From the NCBI RefSeq assembly GCF_007795095.1, contig NZ_CP042218.1:124001-188000 (forward strand): a stretch of DNA of 64,000 nucleotides. The letters run 5' to 3'. The notes below the pieces were generated by a model. That model saw only the letters and a program-made list of their open reading frames with translations. It had not been told where the DNA came from and did not search any database. The stretch comes from Luteimonas granuli. Lineage in GTDB: Bacteria > Pseudomonadota > Gammaproteobacteria > Xanthomonadales > Xanthomonadaceae. The position numbers and the translations under genes are program-made. Shown one piece after another: positions 1 through 8,756 of this stretch; position 1 is the stretch's first letter, and the number at the start of each line of letters is the position of its first letter.

Positions 1-69
1 GTCGTGCAGCGCGTCCCAGGCCGCGGCGGGAATCTCCGCGAGCGATGCATGGACGCGCGCGACGGGCAT
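1..69 (-). CDS. Partial N-terminus of a DUF482/FemAB-like acyltransferase family protein
   Basis: Reading the minus strand from an ATG at 69 gives MPVARVHASLAEIPAAAWD and then runs off the left edge, so only about 23 residues are visible. A short N-terminal segment with an alternating 'sL.eIPa.aWDal' pattern just downstream of trxB is typical of the DUF482 (peptidoglycan/GNAT-fold acyltransferase-like) proteins that neighbour trxB in Xanthomonadaceae. The family call rests on this fragment and the position. The reading frame starts 39 bases after the trxB stop, so the two could be co-transcribed. Confidence 0.45.
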   Translation of the reverse strand, partial: MPVARVHASLAEIPAAAWDALHD

Positions 70-108
70 GTTCCGACTCAGCCGCGCGGGGAAGCCGCGC
101 GCGGCGTC

Positions 109-1208
<1,100 letters not shown>

Positions 1209-1232
1209 GTGCATCACATGAGAGGGCGAGAG

Positions 1233-2318
1233 ATGCGTATCGGCGTTCCCAAGGAAACCAAGACCCTGGAGGGCCGCGTCGCCCTCGTGCCCGCGGCCGC
1301 GGGCGACCTCGTCAAGCGTGGCCACGAGGTGTGGCTCGAGAAGGATGCCGGCATCAAGTCCGGCTTCGCGGACGCCGCCTACGCGGCGCTGGGCGTCAAC
1401 ATCGCTCCCGATGCCGCCGCGCTGTATGAAAAGAGCCAGATGATCGTCAAGGTGAAGGAGCCCATCGCGGGCGACCTGGAGCATCTGCGCGCCGACCACC
1501 TGCTGTTCTGCTACCTGCACCTAGCCGCCGAGCCGGCGCTGACGCGCAGGCTGCTCGACATCGGCCTGACCGCCGTCGCCTTCGAGACCGTCGAACTGCC
1601 CAACGGCGACCTGCCGCTGCTGGCACCGATGTCGATCGTGGCCGGCCGGATCGGCGTCCAGGTCGGCACCCGCCTGCTGCACCAGCCCGAAGGCGGCAAG
1701 GGCAAGCTGCTCGGCGGCCTGCCGTCGACCGAGCGCGGCCGGGTGGTGGTGTTCGGCGCCGGCAAGGCCGGCGGCGCGTCCGCGGCGCTGGCCGCGGCGG
1801 GCGGCGCCAACGTCACCGTGTTCGAAATGCGCCAGGACCGCATGGACGAGATGATGCGCCTGGGCAACAACGTCACCGCGCTGTACCCCTACCACGACGT
1901 GGTGGCGCGCGAGATCGCCGCGGCCGACCTGGTGATCGGCGCGGTGCTGGTCACCGGCGCCCGGGCGCCCAAGGTCGTGACCCGCGACATGCTCAAGGCC
2001 ATGGAGCCGGGCAGCGTGCTGGTGGACATCGCCATCGACCAGGGCGGCTGCTTCGAGACCTCGCGCCCGACCAGCTGGAAGGAGCCGACCTACGTGGAGG
2101 AGGGCGTGACCCACTTCTGCGTCACCAACATGCCGGGCGCTGTGCCGCAGACCTCGTCGCAGGCGATCTGCGCCGCGATCCTGCCCTGGGTGAACCGGCT
2201 GGCCGCAGGCGGCGACTGGGCCGCGGACCCGGCGCTGGCGCGCGGCATCAACGTCGCCGGGGGAAGCTGGTGCACCCGGCCCTGCTGGACATGGCCGTCT
2301 GAGCCGCAATGTGATTAG
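1233..2318 (+). CDS. ald: Alanine dehydrogenase, C-terminus altered by a probable one-base deletion
   Basis: The enzyme interconverts L-alanine and pyruvate plus ammonia using NAD. The start MRIGVPKETKTLEGRVAL is the family signature, and the ATG at 1233 follows GAGAGGGCGAGAG as ribosome-binding site. The nucleotide-binding segment VVVFGAGKAGGASA lies near residue 170. In the given frame the C-terminus reads GINVAGGSWCTRP and stops at 2318 (361 aa). Adding one base after the G run at 2259-2263 gives GINVAGGKLVHPALLDMAV and a stop at 2302, the ending expected for the family. I infer a sequencing or mutational deletion there. The catalytic body is intact. Confidence 0.93.
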   Translation: MRIGVPKETKTLEGRVALVPAAAGDLVKRGHEVWLEKDAGIKSGFADAAYAALGVNIAPDAAALYEKSQMIVKVKEPIAGDLEHLRADHLLFCYLHLAAEPALTRRLLDIGLTAVAFETVELPNGDLPLLAPMSIVAGRIGVQVGTRLLHQPEGGKGKLLGGLPSTERGRVVVFGAGKAGGASAALAAAGGANVTVFEMRQDRMDEMMRLGNNVTALYPYHDVVAREIAAADLVIGAVLVTGARAPKVVTRDMLKAMEPGSVLVDIAIDQGGCFETSRPTSWKEPTYVEEGVTHFCVTNMPGAVPQTSSQAICAAILPWVNRLAAGGDWAADPALARGINVAGGSWCTRPCWTWPSEPQCD

Positions 2319-2358
2319 AATCATCCCATTGCGGGAACTTCTTAAGGTCTGATCACAC

Positions 2359-4719
2359 GTGGCAGCACGCGCGGCAAGCGAACGTGGCACCCGGCGCCCC
2401 CGCAAGGCGGCGTCGGGCGCGGCCGCCTCCGCGCCCGACCCGCGGCGACAGAGGCTGCTGCGCGACATCGCTCTGATCGCGATCGCGCCGCTGCTGGTCT
2501 ACCTGCTGGTCTGCCTGGTGACGTACTCGCCCGGCGACCCGGGCTGGAGCAACGCCGGCAGCCTGACCGCGCCGCTGAACAACGCCGGCGGCCGGGTCGG
2601 GGCCTGGACCGCCGACGTGCTGCTCGGGCTGTTCGGGCACGTCGCCTTCCTGCTGCCCCTGCTCCTCGGTGCCGTGGCGTGGATCGCACTGTTCGGCATG
2701 GACAGCGATGGCGACGGTGCGGCCGACCTCGGCCCGGCGCTGCGCCTGGTCGGCATGGTCGGCTTCATCGTCTCGGCCACCGGCCTGCTGTCGCTGCGCA
2801 TCGGGCCGGTCGAAGGCTGGTCGGCGGGTGCCGGCGGCATCCTCGGCCGTCTGGTCGGCAATTCGCTTTACTCGGCGTTCGGGCCGGTGGGTGGCAACCT
2901 GTTCCTGCTGGCCCTGCTGCTGGTCTCGGTCACGCTGGCCACCGGGCTGTCCTGGCTCCGGGTGATGGACGTCATCGGCGGGTGGGTGCTGAAGCTGCCG
3001 GCGCTGTTCCGCCGCGGCAGCAAGCAGGCCAGCGAGTGGCAGGAAGCGCGCGCCCATCGCGAGGAACGCACGGAAACCCGCAAGCTCGACACCGAGCTGC
3101 GCGCGAAGCGCGGGAAGGTGCGGATCGAGCCGCCGCCGGCGCCGGTGGTGGAGAAGAGCGAGCGCGCCAGGCGCGAGCAGCAGATCCCGCTGTTCAACGT
3201 CGGCGACGGCAGCGGCATCCCGGCGCTTGCGCTGCTGGACGACCCGAAGCCGCAGCCCAAGGGCTACGACGAGGAAACGCTGGAAACGCTGTCGCGCCAG
3301 ATCGAGTTCAAGCTCAAGGACTTCCGCATCGACGCCCAGGTGGTCGGCGCCTATCCCGGCCCGGTGATCACCCGCTTCGAGATCGAGCCGGCCCCGGGCA
3401 TCAAGGTCAGCCAGATCAGCTCGCTGGACAAGGACATCGCCCGCGGCCTGAGCGTGAAATCGGTGCGCGTGGTCGACGTGATCCCGGGCAAGTCGGTGAT
3501 CGGCCTGGAAACGCCGAACACCCACCGCGAGATGATCTATCTCTCCGAACTGTTGCGCTCGAAGGAATACGACAGGTCCGCCAGCCCGCTGACGCTCGCG
3601 CTGGGCAAGGACATCGCCGGCAGGCCCACGGTCGCCGACCTCGCGCGCATGCCGCATCTGCTGGTGGCGGGCACCACCGGCTCGGGCAAGTCGGTCGCGG
3701 TGAACGCGATGGTGCTGAGCCTGCTCTACAAGGCGTCGGCCAAGGACGTGCGGATGCTGATGATCGATCCGAAGATGCTGGAGCTCAGCGTCTACCAGGG
3801 CATCCCGCATCTGCTGGCGCCGGTGGTCACCGACATGAAGGAGGCCGCGAACGGCCTGCGCTGGTGCGTGGCGGAGATGGAGCGCCGCTACAAGCTGATG
3901 AGCGCGGTGGGCGTACGCAACCTGGCCGGCTTCAACAAGAAGGTGCGCGAGGCCGCCGACGGCGGCCAGCCGCTGCTGGACCCGCTGTTCAAGCCCAATC
4001 CGGAGCTGGACGAGGCGCCGCAGCCGCTCGAGCCGCTCCCCTACATCGTCGTCTTCATCGACGAATTCGCCGACATGATGATGATCGTCGGCAAGAAGGT
4101 GGAGGAGCTGATCGCCCGCCTGGCGCAAAAGGCGCGCGCCGCCGGCATCCACCTCATCCTGGCCACCCAGCGGCCGTCGGTGGACGTGATCACCGGCCTG
4201 ATCAAGGCCAACATCCCCACGCGCATCGCCTTCCAGGTCTCCAGCAAGATCGACTCGCGCACCATCCTCGACCAGAGCGGCGCCGAGACGCTTCTGGGCC
4301 ATGGCGACATGCTGTACCTGCCCCCGGGCACGGCAATGCCCGAGCGCGTGCACGGTGCCTTCGTCTCCGACGAGGAGGTCCACCGCGTGGTGGAGTACCT
4401 CAGGCAGTCGGGCGGCGGCCCGGACTACATCGAGGGCGTGCTGGAGGAAGTGCAGGCCATGGGCGACGGCATCGTGGTCGGCGCCACCGGACTGCCCGAG
4501 TCCAGCAGCAGCGGCGACGAGAGCGACCCTTTGTACGACGAGGCGGTACGCGTGGTGACCGAGACCCGCCGCGCCTCCATCTCGGGCGTGCAGCGGCGGC
4601 TGAAGATCGGCTACAACCGCGCCGCGCGCCTGGTCGAGGCGATGGAGGCCGCCGGCGTGGTGTCCGCGCCCGAACACAACGGCGACCGCAGCGTGCTGGC
4701 GCCGCCGCCACCCCAGTAA
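2359..4719 (+). CDS. ftsK: DNA translocase FtsK
   Basis: FtsK is the septal DNA pump that clears and resolves the chromosome terminus at division. Several hydrophobic segments between about residues 35 and 210 anchor it in the membrane. A short linker (residues 220-300) leads to the motor, with Walker A GTTGSGKS at residues 438-445 and Walker [10 protein letters not shown] near 568. The C-terminal winged-helix gamma domain, which reads KOPS sequences, contains [19 protein letters not shown]. At 786 aa it has a much shorter linker than the E. coli protein, as is common outside enterics. The likely start is GTG at 2359, with AAGG upstream. It lies in the same direction as lolA and rarA. Confidence 0.96.
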   Translation: MAARAASERGTRRPRKAASGAAASAPDPRRQRLLRDIALIAIAPLLVYLLVCLVTYSPGDPGWSNAGSLTAPLNNAGGRVGAWTADVLLGLFGHVAFLLPLLLGAVAWIALFGMDSDGDGAADLGPALRLVGMVGFIVSATGLLSLRIGPVEGWSAGAGGILGRLVGNSLYSAFGPVGGNLFLLALLLVSVTLATGLSWLRVMDVIGGWVLKLPALFRRGSKQASEWQEARAHREERTETRKLDTELRAKRGKVRIEPPPAPVVEKSERARREQQIPLFNVGDGSGIPALALLDDPKPQPKGYDEETLETLSRQIEFKLKDFRIDAQVVGAYPGPVITRFEIEPAPGIKVSQISSLDKDIARGLSVKSVRVVDVIPGKSVIGLETPNTHREMIYLSELLRSKEYDRSASPLTLALGKDIAGRPTVADLARMPHLLVAGTTGSGKSVAVNAMVLSLLYKASAKDVRMLMIDPKMLELSVYQGIPHLLAPVVTDMKEAANGLRWCVAEMERRYKLMSAVGVRNLAGFNKKVREAADGGQPLLDPLFKPNPELDEAPQPLEPLPYIVVFIDEFADMMMIVGKKVEELIARLAQKARAAGIHLILATQRPSVDVITGLIKANIPTRIAFQVSSKIDSRTILDQSGAETLLGHGDMLYLPPGTAMPERVHGAFVSDEEVHRVVEYLRQSGGGPDYIEGVLEEVQAMGDGIVVGATGLPESSSSGDESDPLYDEAVRVVTETRRASISGVQRRLKIGYNRAARLVEAMEAAGVVSAPEHNGDRSVLAPPPPQ

Positions 4720-4737
4720 CCCCCCAAGCCCCCATCC

Positions 4738-4830
4738 GTAGGAGCCGCTACAGCGGCGACCCCGGCCTCTGCAGAAGCCGGCGACCGGCGCGGTATCGTT
4801 TTCCGCGGTCGCGGCTATAGCCGCTCCTGC
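4738..4830. repeat. Extragenic palindromic (REP-like) pair
   Basis: GTAGGAGCCGCTACAGCGGC (from 4738) and GCGGCTATAGCCGCTCCTGC (ending 4830) form two imperfect palindromes, and their outer halves pair with each other, giving an inverted doublet between ftsK and lolA. This GTAGGAGC/GCTCCTGC core is the well-known dispersed repeat of Xanthomonas and Stenotrophomonas relatives. It may stabilise or terminate the ftsK mRNA. Confidence 0.75.
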
Positions 4831-4925
4831 AATGGGTGGGTGGCGATAGCGGCCGCCAGCCGCGTGGGGGCGCATTCAGCGCCACCGCGACACACTTCGC
4901 AACGCATTCCCCCACGGAGCCACCG

Positions 4926-5555
4926 ATGATCCGCATGCGCTACTGGCTGGCCGCGCTGGCCTTGCTGTCCACCCTCGCCGGGACCGCTTCCGCCGCTGCC
5001 CGGGACGATCTGGCCGCGTTCAGCAGCGGCCTGAAGGGACTGGACGGCCGCTTCGAGCAGAAGCTCTACGACCTTGACGGTCGCCTCCGGGAGACCTCCA
5101 CCGGCCGCGTCGCGCTGTCCGCGCCACGTCTGTTCCGCTGGGAGTACGCCACCCCCTATGCGCAACTGATCGTGGCCGACGGCGAGAAGGTCTGGGTCTA
5201 CGATCCCGACCTCGAGCAGGTGACCGTCCGCGCCCAGGGACCCGAGGAGCAGAACAGTCCGCTGGCGGCGCTGGTGGACCCGGCGAAGCTGGAACGCGAC
5301 TTCAACGTCCGCGAGAGCGGCGACGCCGACGGCCTGTCCTGGCTGCTGCTTTCCCCGCGCGATGCCGAACAGGCCAGCTTCAGCAGCGCGCGCCTGGGCT
5401 TCAGGGGCGCTTCGCTGGTCCGCATGGACGTGGTCGACACCCTGGGCCAGCGCACCGAGGTGGTCTTCAGCGGCTGGACCCGCAACCCGGCCTTCGCGCG
5501 CGGCACGTTCCGGTTCGTGCCCCCGGCGGGCGTGGACGTGGTCGGCGAAGGCTGA
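4926..5555 (+). CDS. lolA: Outer-membrane lipoprotein carrier LolA
   Basis: LolA is the periplasmic chaperone that takes lipoproteins from the LolCDE transporter and hands them to LolB. The 209-residue product begins MIRMRYWLAALALLSTLAG, a classic signal peptide with cleavage near ASA-AARDD. Family hallmarks follow: GLDGRFEQKLYD, SAPRLFRWEY, and YAQLIVADGEKVWVYDPDLEQVTVR around residues 78-102. An in-frame upstream extension (to 4836) would put the signal peptide internally, so the ATG at 4926 is preferred. It lies between ftsK and rarA, the usual Xanthomonadaceae order. Confidence 0.95.
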   Translation: MIRMRYWLAALALLSTLAGTASAAARDDLAAFSSGLKGLDGRFEQKLYDLDGRLRETSTGRVALSAPRLFRWEYATPYAQLIVADGEKVWVYDPDLEQVTVRAQGPEEQNSPLAALVDPAKLERDFNVRESGDADGLSWLLLSPRDAEQASFSSARLGFRGASLVRMDVVDTLGQRTEVVFSGWTRNPAFARGTFRFVPPAGVDVVGEG

Positions 5556-5696
5556 GGACGGTCGCCGCGCCCTTCGGCGCGCCATCCGCGGCGACGGCGC
5601 GGAGGATGTCCCCCTCCGCATCGATCCCGCGTTGGCTTTCGATGCCGGCAGTCCACCACGCCCCGCCGCTGTTCCTGACCAGACGTCGACCGCCGC

Positions 5697-5731
5697 CCCT
5701 CCCCCGGCGCGCAGTCGGACACAGGGGAGGG
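5697..5731. repeat. GC-rich hairpin between lolA and rarA
   Basis: CCCCTCCCC and GGGGAGGG flank GCGCGCAGTCGGACACA in the 266-base gap, making an 8-9 bp stem. The layout resembles dispersed hairpins seen between Xanthomonadaceae genes. There is no T-run, so it is not a clear terminator. The rest of the gap shows no gene. Confidence 0.35.
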
Positions 5732-5821
5732 CAGGGTCAGGGCGGGGGGGCTGCCGACACCATTCCCGGCTCCCGGCGGCCACCTTGGTATCGTGGCATT
5801 ACAGGATTCCGTGGAAACGAC

Positions 5822-7198
5822 GTGCCCCGCAAGCAAGCCCCCTCCGCCGGCCAGCCCGGCCTTTTGCCACCCGGAGACGATGCATTGGCGCTACGCCCGC
5901 TGGCCGAGCGCATGCGCCCGCGCACCCTCGACGAGATGGTCGGCCAGCGACGGCTGCTGGCGCCCGATTCCGCGCTGCGACGCGCGGTCGAGGCCGGCCG
6001 CGTGCATTCGATGGTGCTCTGGGGCCCGCCCGGCTGCGGCAAGACCACGCTTGCGCTGCTGCTGGCCGAGTACGCCGACGCCGAATTCCGCGCGATCTCC
6101 GCGGTGCTCTCCGGACTGCCCGAGGTCCGCAAGGTACTGGCCGAGGCCGAGCACACCTTCGCCGGTGGCCGGCGCACGGTCCTGTTCGTCGACGAGGTGC
6201 ACCGTTTCAACAAGGTGCAGCAGGACGCCTTCCTGCCCCACATCGAGCGCGGCACGATCATCTTCGTCGGCGCGACGACCGAGAACCCCTCTTTCGAACT
6301 GAACTCGGCGCTGTTGTCGCGCTGCCGGGTGCACGTGATGGAGGCGGTGTCGGCCGATGACATCGGCACCGCGCTGCGGCGTGCGCTCGATGACGGCGAG
6401 CGTGGCCTCGGCGGCCGCGGCGTCGCCATAGGCGAAGGACAGCTGCAGCTCGTCGCGCGCGCCGCCGACGGCGACGTGCGCCGCGGGCTCACCCTGCTCG
6501 AGATCGCCGCGGAACTGGCCGGCGACGGCGGCACCATCACCGACGACACGCTCGCCCAGGTCCTGGCCGACCGCACGCGCCGCTTCGACAAGGGCGGCGA
6601 GCAGTTCTACGACCAGATCTCGGCGCTGCACAAGTCGGTGCGCAGCTCCAACCCGGACGCGGCGCTCTACTGGCTGGCACGGATGCTCGACGGTGGCGCC
6701 GACCCGGCCTATCTCGCGCGCCGGCTGGCGCGCATGGCGATCGAGGACATCGGCCTGGCCGACCCGCGCGCGCAGCAGATGGCGGTCGATGCCTGGGACA
6801 TGTACGACCGCCTGGGCAGCCCCGAGGGCGAGCTCGCGTTCGCGCAGCTGGTGATCTACCTGGCCAGCACCGCCAAGTCGAACGCCGGCTACGCGGCGTT
6901 CAACGCCGCCCGCCGCGACGTGCTCGAGCACGGCACCCAGGACGTGCCCATGCATCTGCGCAACGCGCCCACGAAGCTGATGAAGGGCCTCGGCTACGGC
7001 AAGGGCTACCAGTACGACCACGATGCCGAGGGCGGGGTGGCGCTGGACCAGACCGCATTCCCGGATGCGATGGGGGAGCGGGTCTACTACCTCCCGGTCG
7101 AGCGCGGCCTGGAGCTGAAGCTCAAGGAGAAGCTCGACCGGCTGCGCGCCGCACGCGCCGGGGCAGGAGAACGCGGCACCAGGGCTGGCAGGGACTGA
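5822..7198 (+). CDS. rarA: Replication-associated recombination protein A (RarA/MgsA)
   Basis: RarA is a clamp-loader-like AAA+ ATPase that acts at stalled replication forks. The N-terminal segment LRPLAERMRPRTLDEMVGQ is the family signature, Walker A is GPPGCGKTT from about residue 68, and Walker B is VLFVDEVHRFNKVQQDAF. The sensor-1 segment is GATTENPSFELN. The C-terminal tetramerisation region contains YDQISALHKSVRSSNPDAAL. The chosen start is GTG at 5822, giving 458 aa, the usual length. The open frame continues 72 codons upstream but reads low-complexity Pro/Arg-rich sequence. It follows lolA. Confidence 0.94.
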   Translation: MPRKQAPSAGQPGLLPPGDDALALRPLAERMRPRTLDEMVGQRRLLAPDSALRRAVEAGRVHSMVLWGPPGCGKTTLALLLAEYADAEFRAISAVLSGLPEVRKVLAEAEHTFAGGRRTVLFVDEVHRFNKVQQDAFLPHIERGTIIFVGATTENPSFELNSALLSRCRVHVMEAVSADDIGTALRRALDDGERGLGGRGVAIGEGQLQLVARAADGDVRRGLTLLEIAAELAGDGGTITDDTLAQVLADRTRRFDKGGEQFYDQISALHKSVRSSNPDAALYWLARMLDGGADPAYLARRLARMAIEDIGLADPRAQQMAVDAWDMYDRLGSPEGELAFAQLVIYLASTAKSNAGYAAFNAARRDVLEHGTQDVPMHLRNAPTKLMKGLGYGKGYQYDHDAEGGVALDQTAFPDAMGERVYYLPVERGLELKLKEKLDRLRAARAGAGERGTRAGRD

Positions 7199-7205
7199 TG
7201 CGGGA

Positions 7206-7775
7206 TCACGATTGCGCAGGCAACCGGGGATCCGTCGGCGGCAGGTTGCCGCGATCGCCTCCGACCTGTTCCAGGATCCTGTCGAGCCGCTCGATGATCG
7301 CCCTGTCGATCTTCTCGTGCAGCCGCATGATCTCCAGCTCGGCGCGCAGGTTGACCTCGAAATCCAGGCTCGCCGCGATCCGGTCCTTCGCCGCCTGCCG
7401 GTTCTGGCTCATCATGATGATCGGCGCCTGGATCGCGGCGACCGTCGAGAGCATCAGGTTGAGGAAGATGTACGGGTAGGGGTCGAACGCCAGCCCGACG
7501 CGCGACAGCACGTTGCTGTTGAGCAGCATCCATCCGAGCAGGACCAGGATGAAGGCGATGATGAAGGTCCATGAGCCGCCGACGGCCGCGACCCTGTCGG
7601 ACAGGCGCTCGCCGAAAGTCTGTTGCTGGTCGGCGGCGTCGGCGGCGTCCCGGCTGATGGGGCGGCCTTCGGCGATCCCGTGCAGGACGCTGATCTCTTC
7701 GGGTTCGAGCGCATGCAGCGCCTTCCCGAGCAGGCGCTCGGCGAGCGCGGCGACGTGGCTGCGGTTCGTGGCCAT
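7206..7775 (-). CDS. DUF1003 membrane protein
   Basis: This 189-residue protein has a soluble N-terminal half and two adjacent membrane helices (WTFIIAFILVLLGWMLLN near residue 70 and YIFLNLMLSTVAAIQAPI near 100). After them comes the DUF1003 hallmark IMMSQNRQAAKDRIAASLDF and a charged helix ending in a short tail. A strong ribosome-binding site (AGGAGG) precedes the ATG at 7775. It converges on rarA with only 7 bases between the stops. The biochemical role of DUF1003 proteins is unknown; membrane location is inferred. Confidence 0.88.
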   Translation of the reverse strand: MATNRSHVAALAERLLGKALHALEPEEISVLHGIAEGRPISRDAADAADQQQTFGERLSDRVAAVGGSWTFIIAFILVLLGWMLLNSNVLSRVGLAFDPYPYIFLNLMLSTVAAIQAPIIMMSQNRQAAKDRIAASLDFEVNLRAELEIMRLHEKIDRAIIERLDRILEQVGGDRGNLPPTDPRLPAQS

Positions 7776-7858
7776 ACCTCACCTCCTGTCATGCATGCGC
7801 GGAAGCGACAGGTTCGACCGCTGGCGCCCCGGCGGTCAATGCAGGCCGCCGCCGGTCC

Positions 7859-8581
7859 TCAGGGCGGCGGCAGGCAGCCCAGCGCGGCGAGCGGACCCGC
7901 GAGAGCGGGGATCTGCATCAGCCACGGCGCGGCGATGGTCAGCAGCCCCGCGACCAGCACCAGTCCCCCCAGGGCCATCCGCCATGGCCCGCGCTGCAGC
8001 CACTGGCCCAGGCGCGCGCCCGACCAGGTCAGCGAGACCATCAGCGGCAGCGTTCCCAGGCCGAAGGCGGCCATGGTCAGGGCACCGTTGCGGGCGTCGG
8101 CCTGCAGCCAGGCGGCGGCGAGCATCGTCGTGCTGAGGCCGCAGGGCATCCAGCCCCAGAGCACGCCCAGCGCGATGCGCTTGCCGGCGGTGTCGGCCGG
8201 GAGCAAGGGCGCCTGCAGCCGGCGCAGCCGCTGCCAGAGGGCCACGCCGGGACGGCCCAGGAACGACAGTCGCCCCGAACGGTCCAGCAGCCGCAGCGCC
8301 ACCAGCACCAGCACCACGCCCACGAGCATGCGCGCGCCGAAGGCCAGCCACGGGCTGCGCGCCGCGGCCAGGATGCCGCCGCCGAGGCCACCGGCGATCG
8401 CGCCGGCCAGCACATAGCCACCGACCCGTCCGAGATTGGGCTGCATCGCGGTCCACCAGCCCCGACTGCCACCCATGGCGGAGAAGCCGGTGGCGATGCC
8501 GCCGCACATGGCGGCGCAGTGCACGCCGCCCATCAGCCCGGTGAGCAGCGCCGCGGCGATGGCGAGCCAGTCAGTCGGCAT
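7859..8581 (-). CDS. TauE/SafE-family membrane protein of the cbb3 oxidase cluster
   Basis: From the ATG at 8581 the product is 240 residues with about six to seven hydrophobic segments. It begins MPTDWLAIAAALLTGLMGG, followed by the HCAAMCGGI motif typical of the short 'UreH-like' branch of the TauE/SafE family found beside ccoS. A second conserved stretch is GVLWGWMPCGLSTTML near residue 150. The HC..MC and PCG cysteines suggest metal handling, possibly copper for oxidase assembly (inference). It overlaps the ccoS stop by 11 bases. A longer frame to 8653 exists but overlaps ccoS further. Confidence 0.85.
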   Translation of the reverse strand: MPTDWLAIAAALLTGLMGGVHCAAMCGGIATGFSAMGGSRGWWTAMQPNLGRVGGYVLAGAIAGGLGGGILAAARSPWLAFGARMLVGVVLVLVALRLLDRSGRLSFLGRPGVALWQRLRRLQAPLLPADTAGKRIALGVLWGWMPCGLSTTMLAAAWLQADARNGALTMAAFGLGTLPLMVSLTWSGARLGQWLQRGPWRMALGGLVLVAGLLTIAAPWLMQIPALAGPLAALGCLPPP

Positions 8582-8756
8582 GGTCCCGGCCGGGAGCTTC
8601 GTCCGGCGGCTGGTCGGCGCTGTCGTCGCGCAGGATGTCGATCGCGGCGGCATCCAGATTCTCGAACTGGCCCTTGCGCACCGCCCAGCGGAAGGCCCAG
8701 ATCGCGACCAGCAGCAGGACCAGGCTCAGCGGGATCAGCATCAGCAGGACGTTCAT
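8571..8756 (-). CDS. ccoS: cbb3-type cytochrome oxidase assembly protein CcoS
   Basis: This 61-residue protein has one membrane helix (MNVLLMLIPLSLVLLLVAIW) followed by the CcoS signature FRWAVRKGQFENLD and an acidic tail. CcoS is needed to incorporate heme and copper into the cbb3 oxidase. It overlaps ccoI by 4 bases upstream and the TauE-like gene by 11 bases downstream, indicating translational coupling. Confidence 0.93.
   Translation of the reverse strand: MNVLLMLIPLSLVLLLVAIWAFRWAVRKGQFENLDAAAIDILRDDSADQPPDEAPGRDHAD

Noticed and set aside
2353-4875. An 840-codon minus-strand open frame
   Set aside because: It is antisense to ftsK and its His/Arg/Ala-rich translation matches no protein type.
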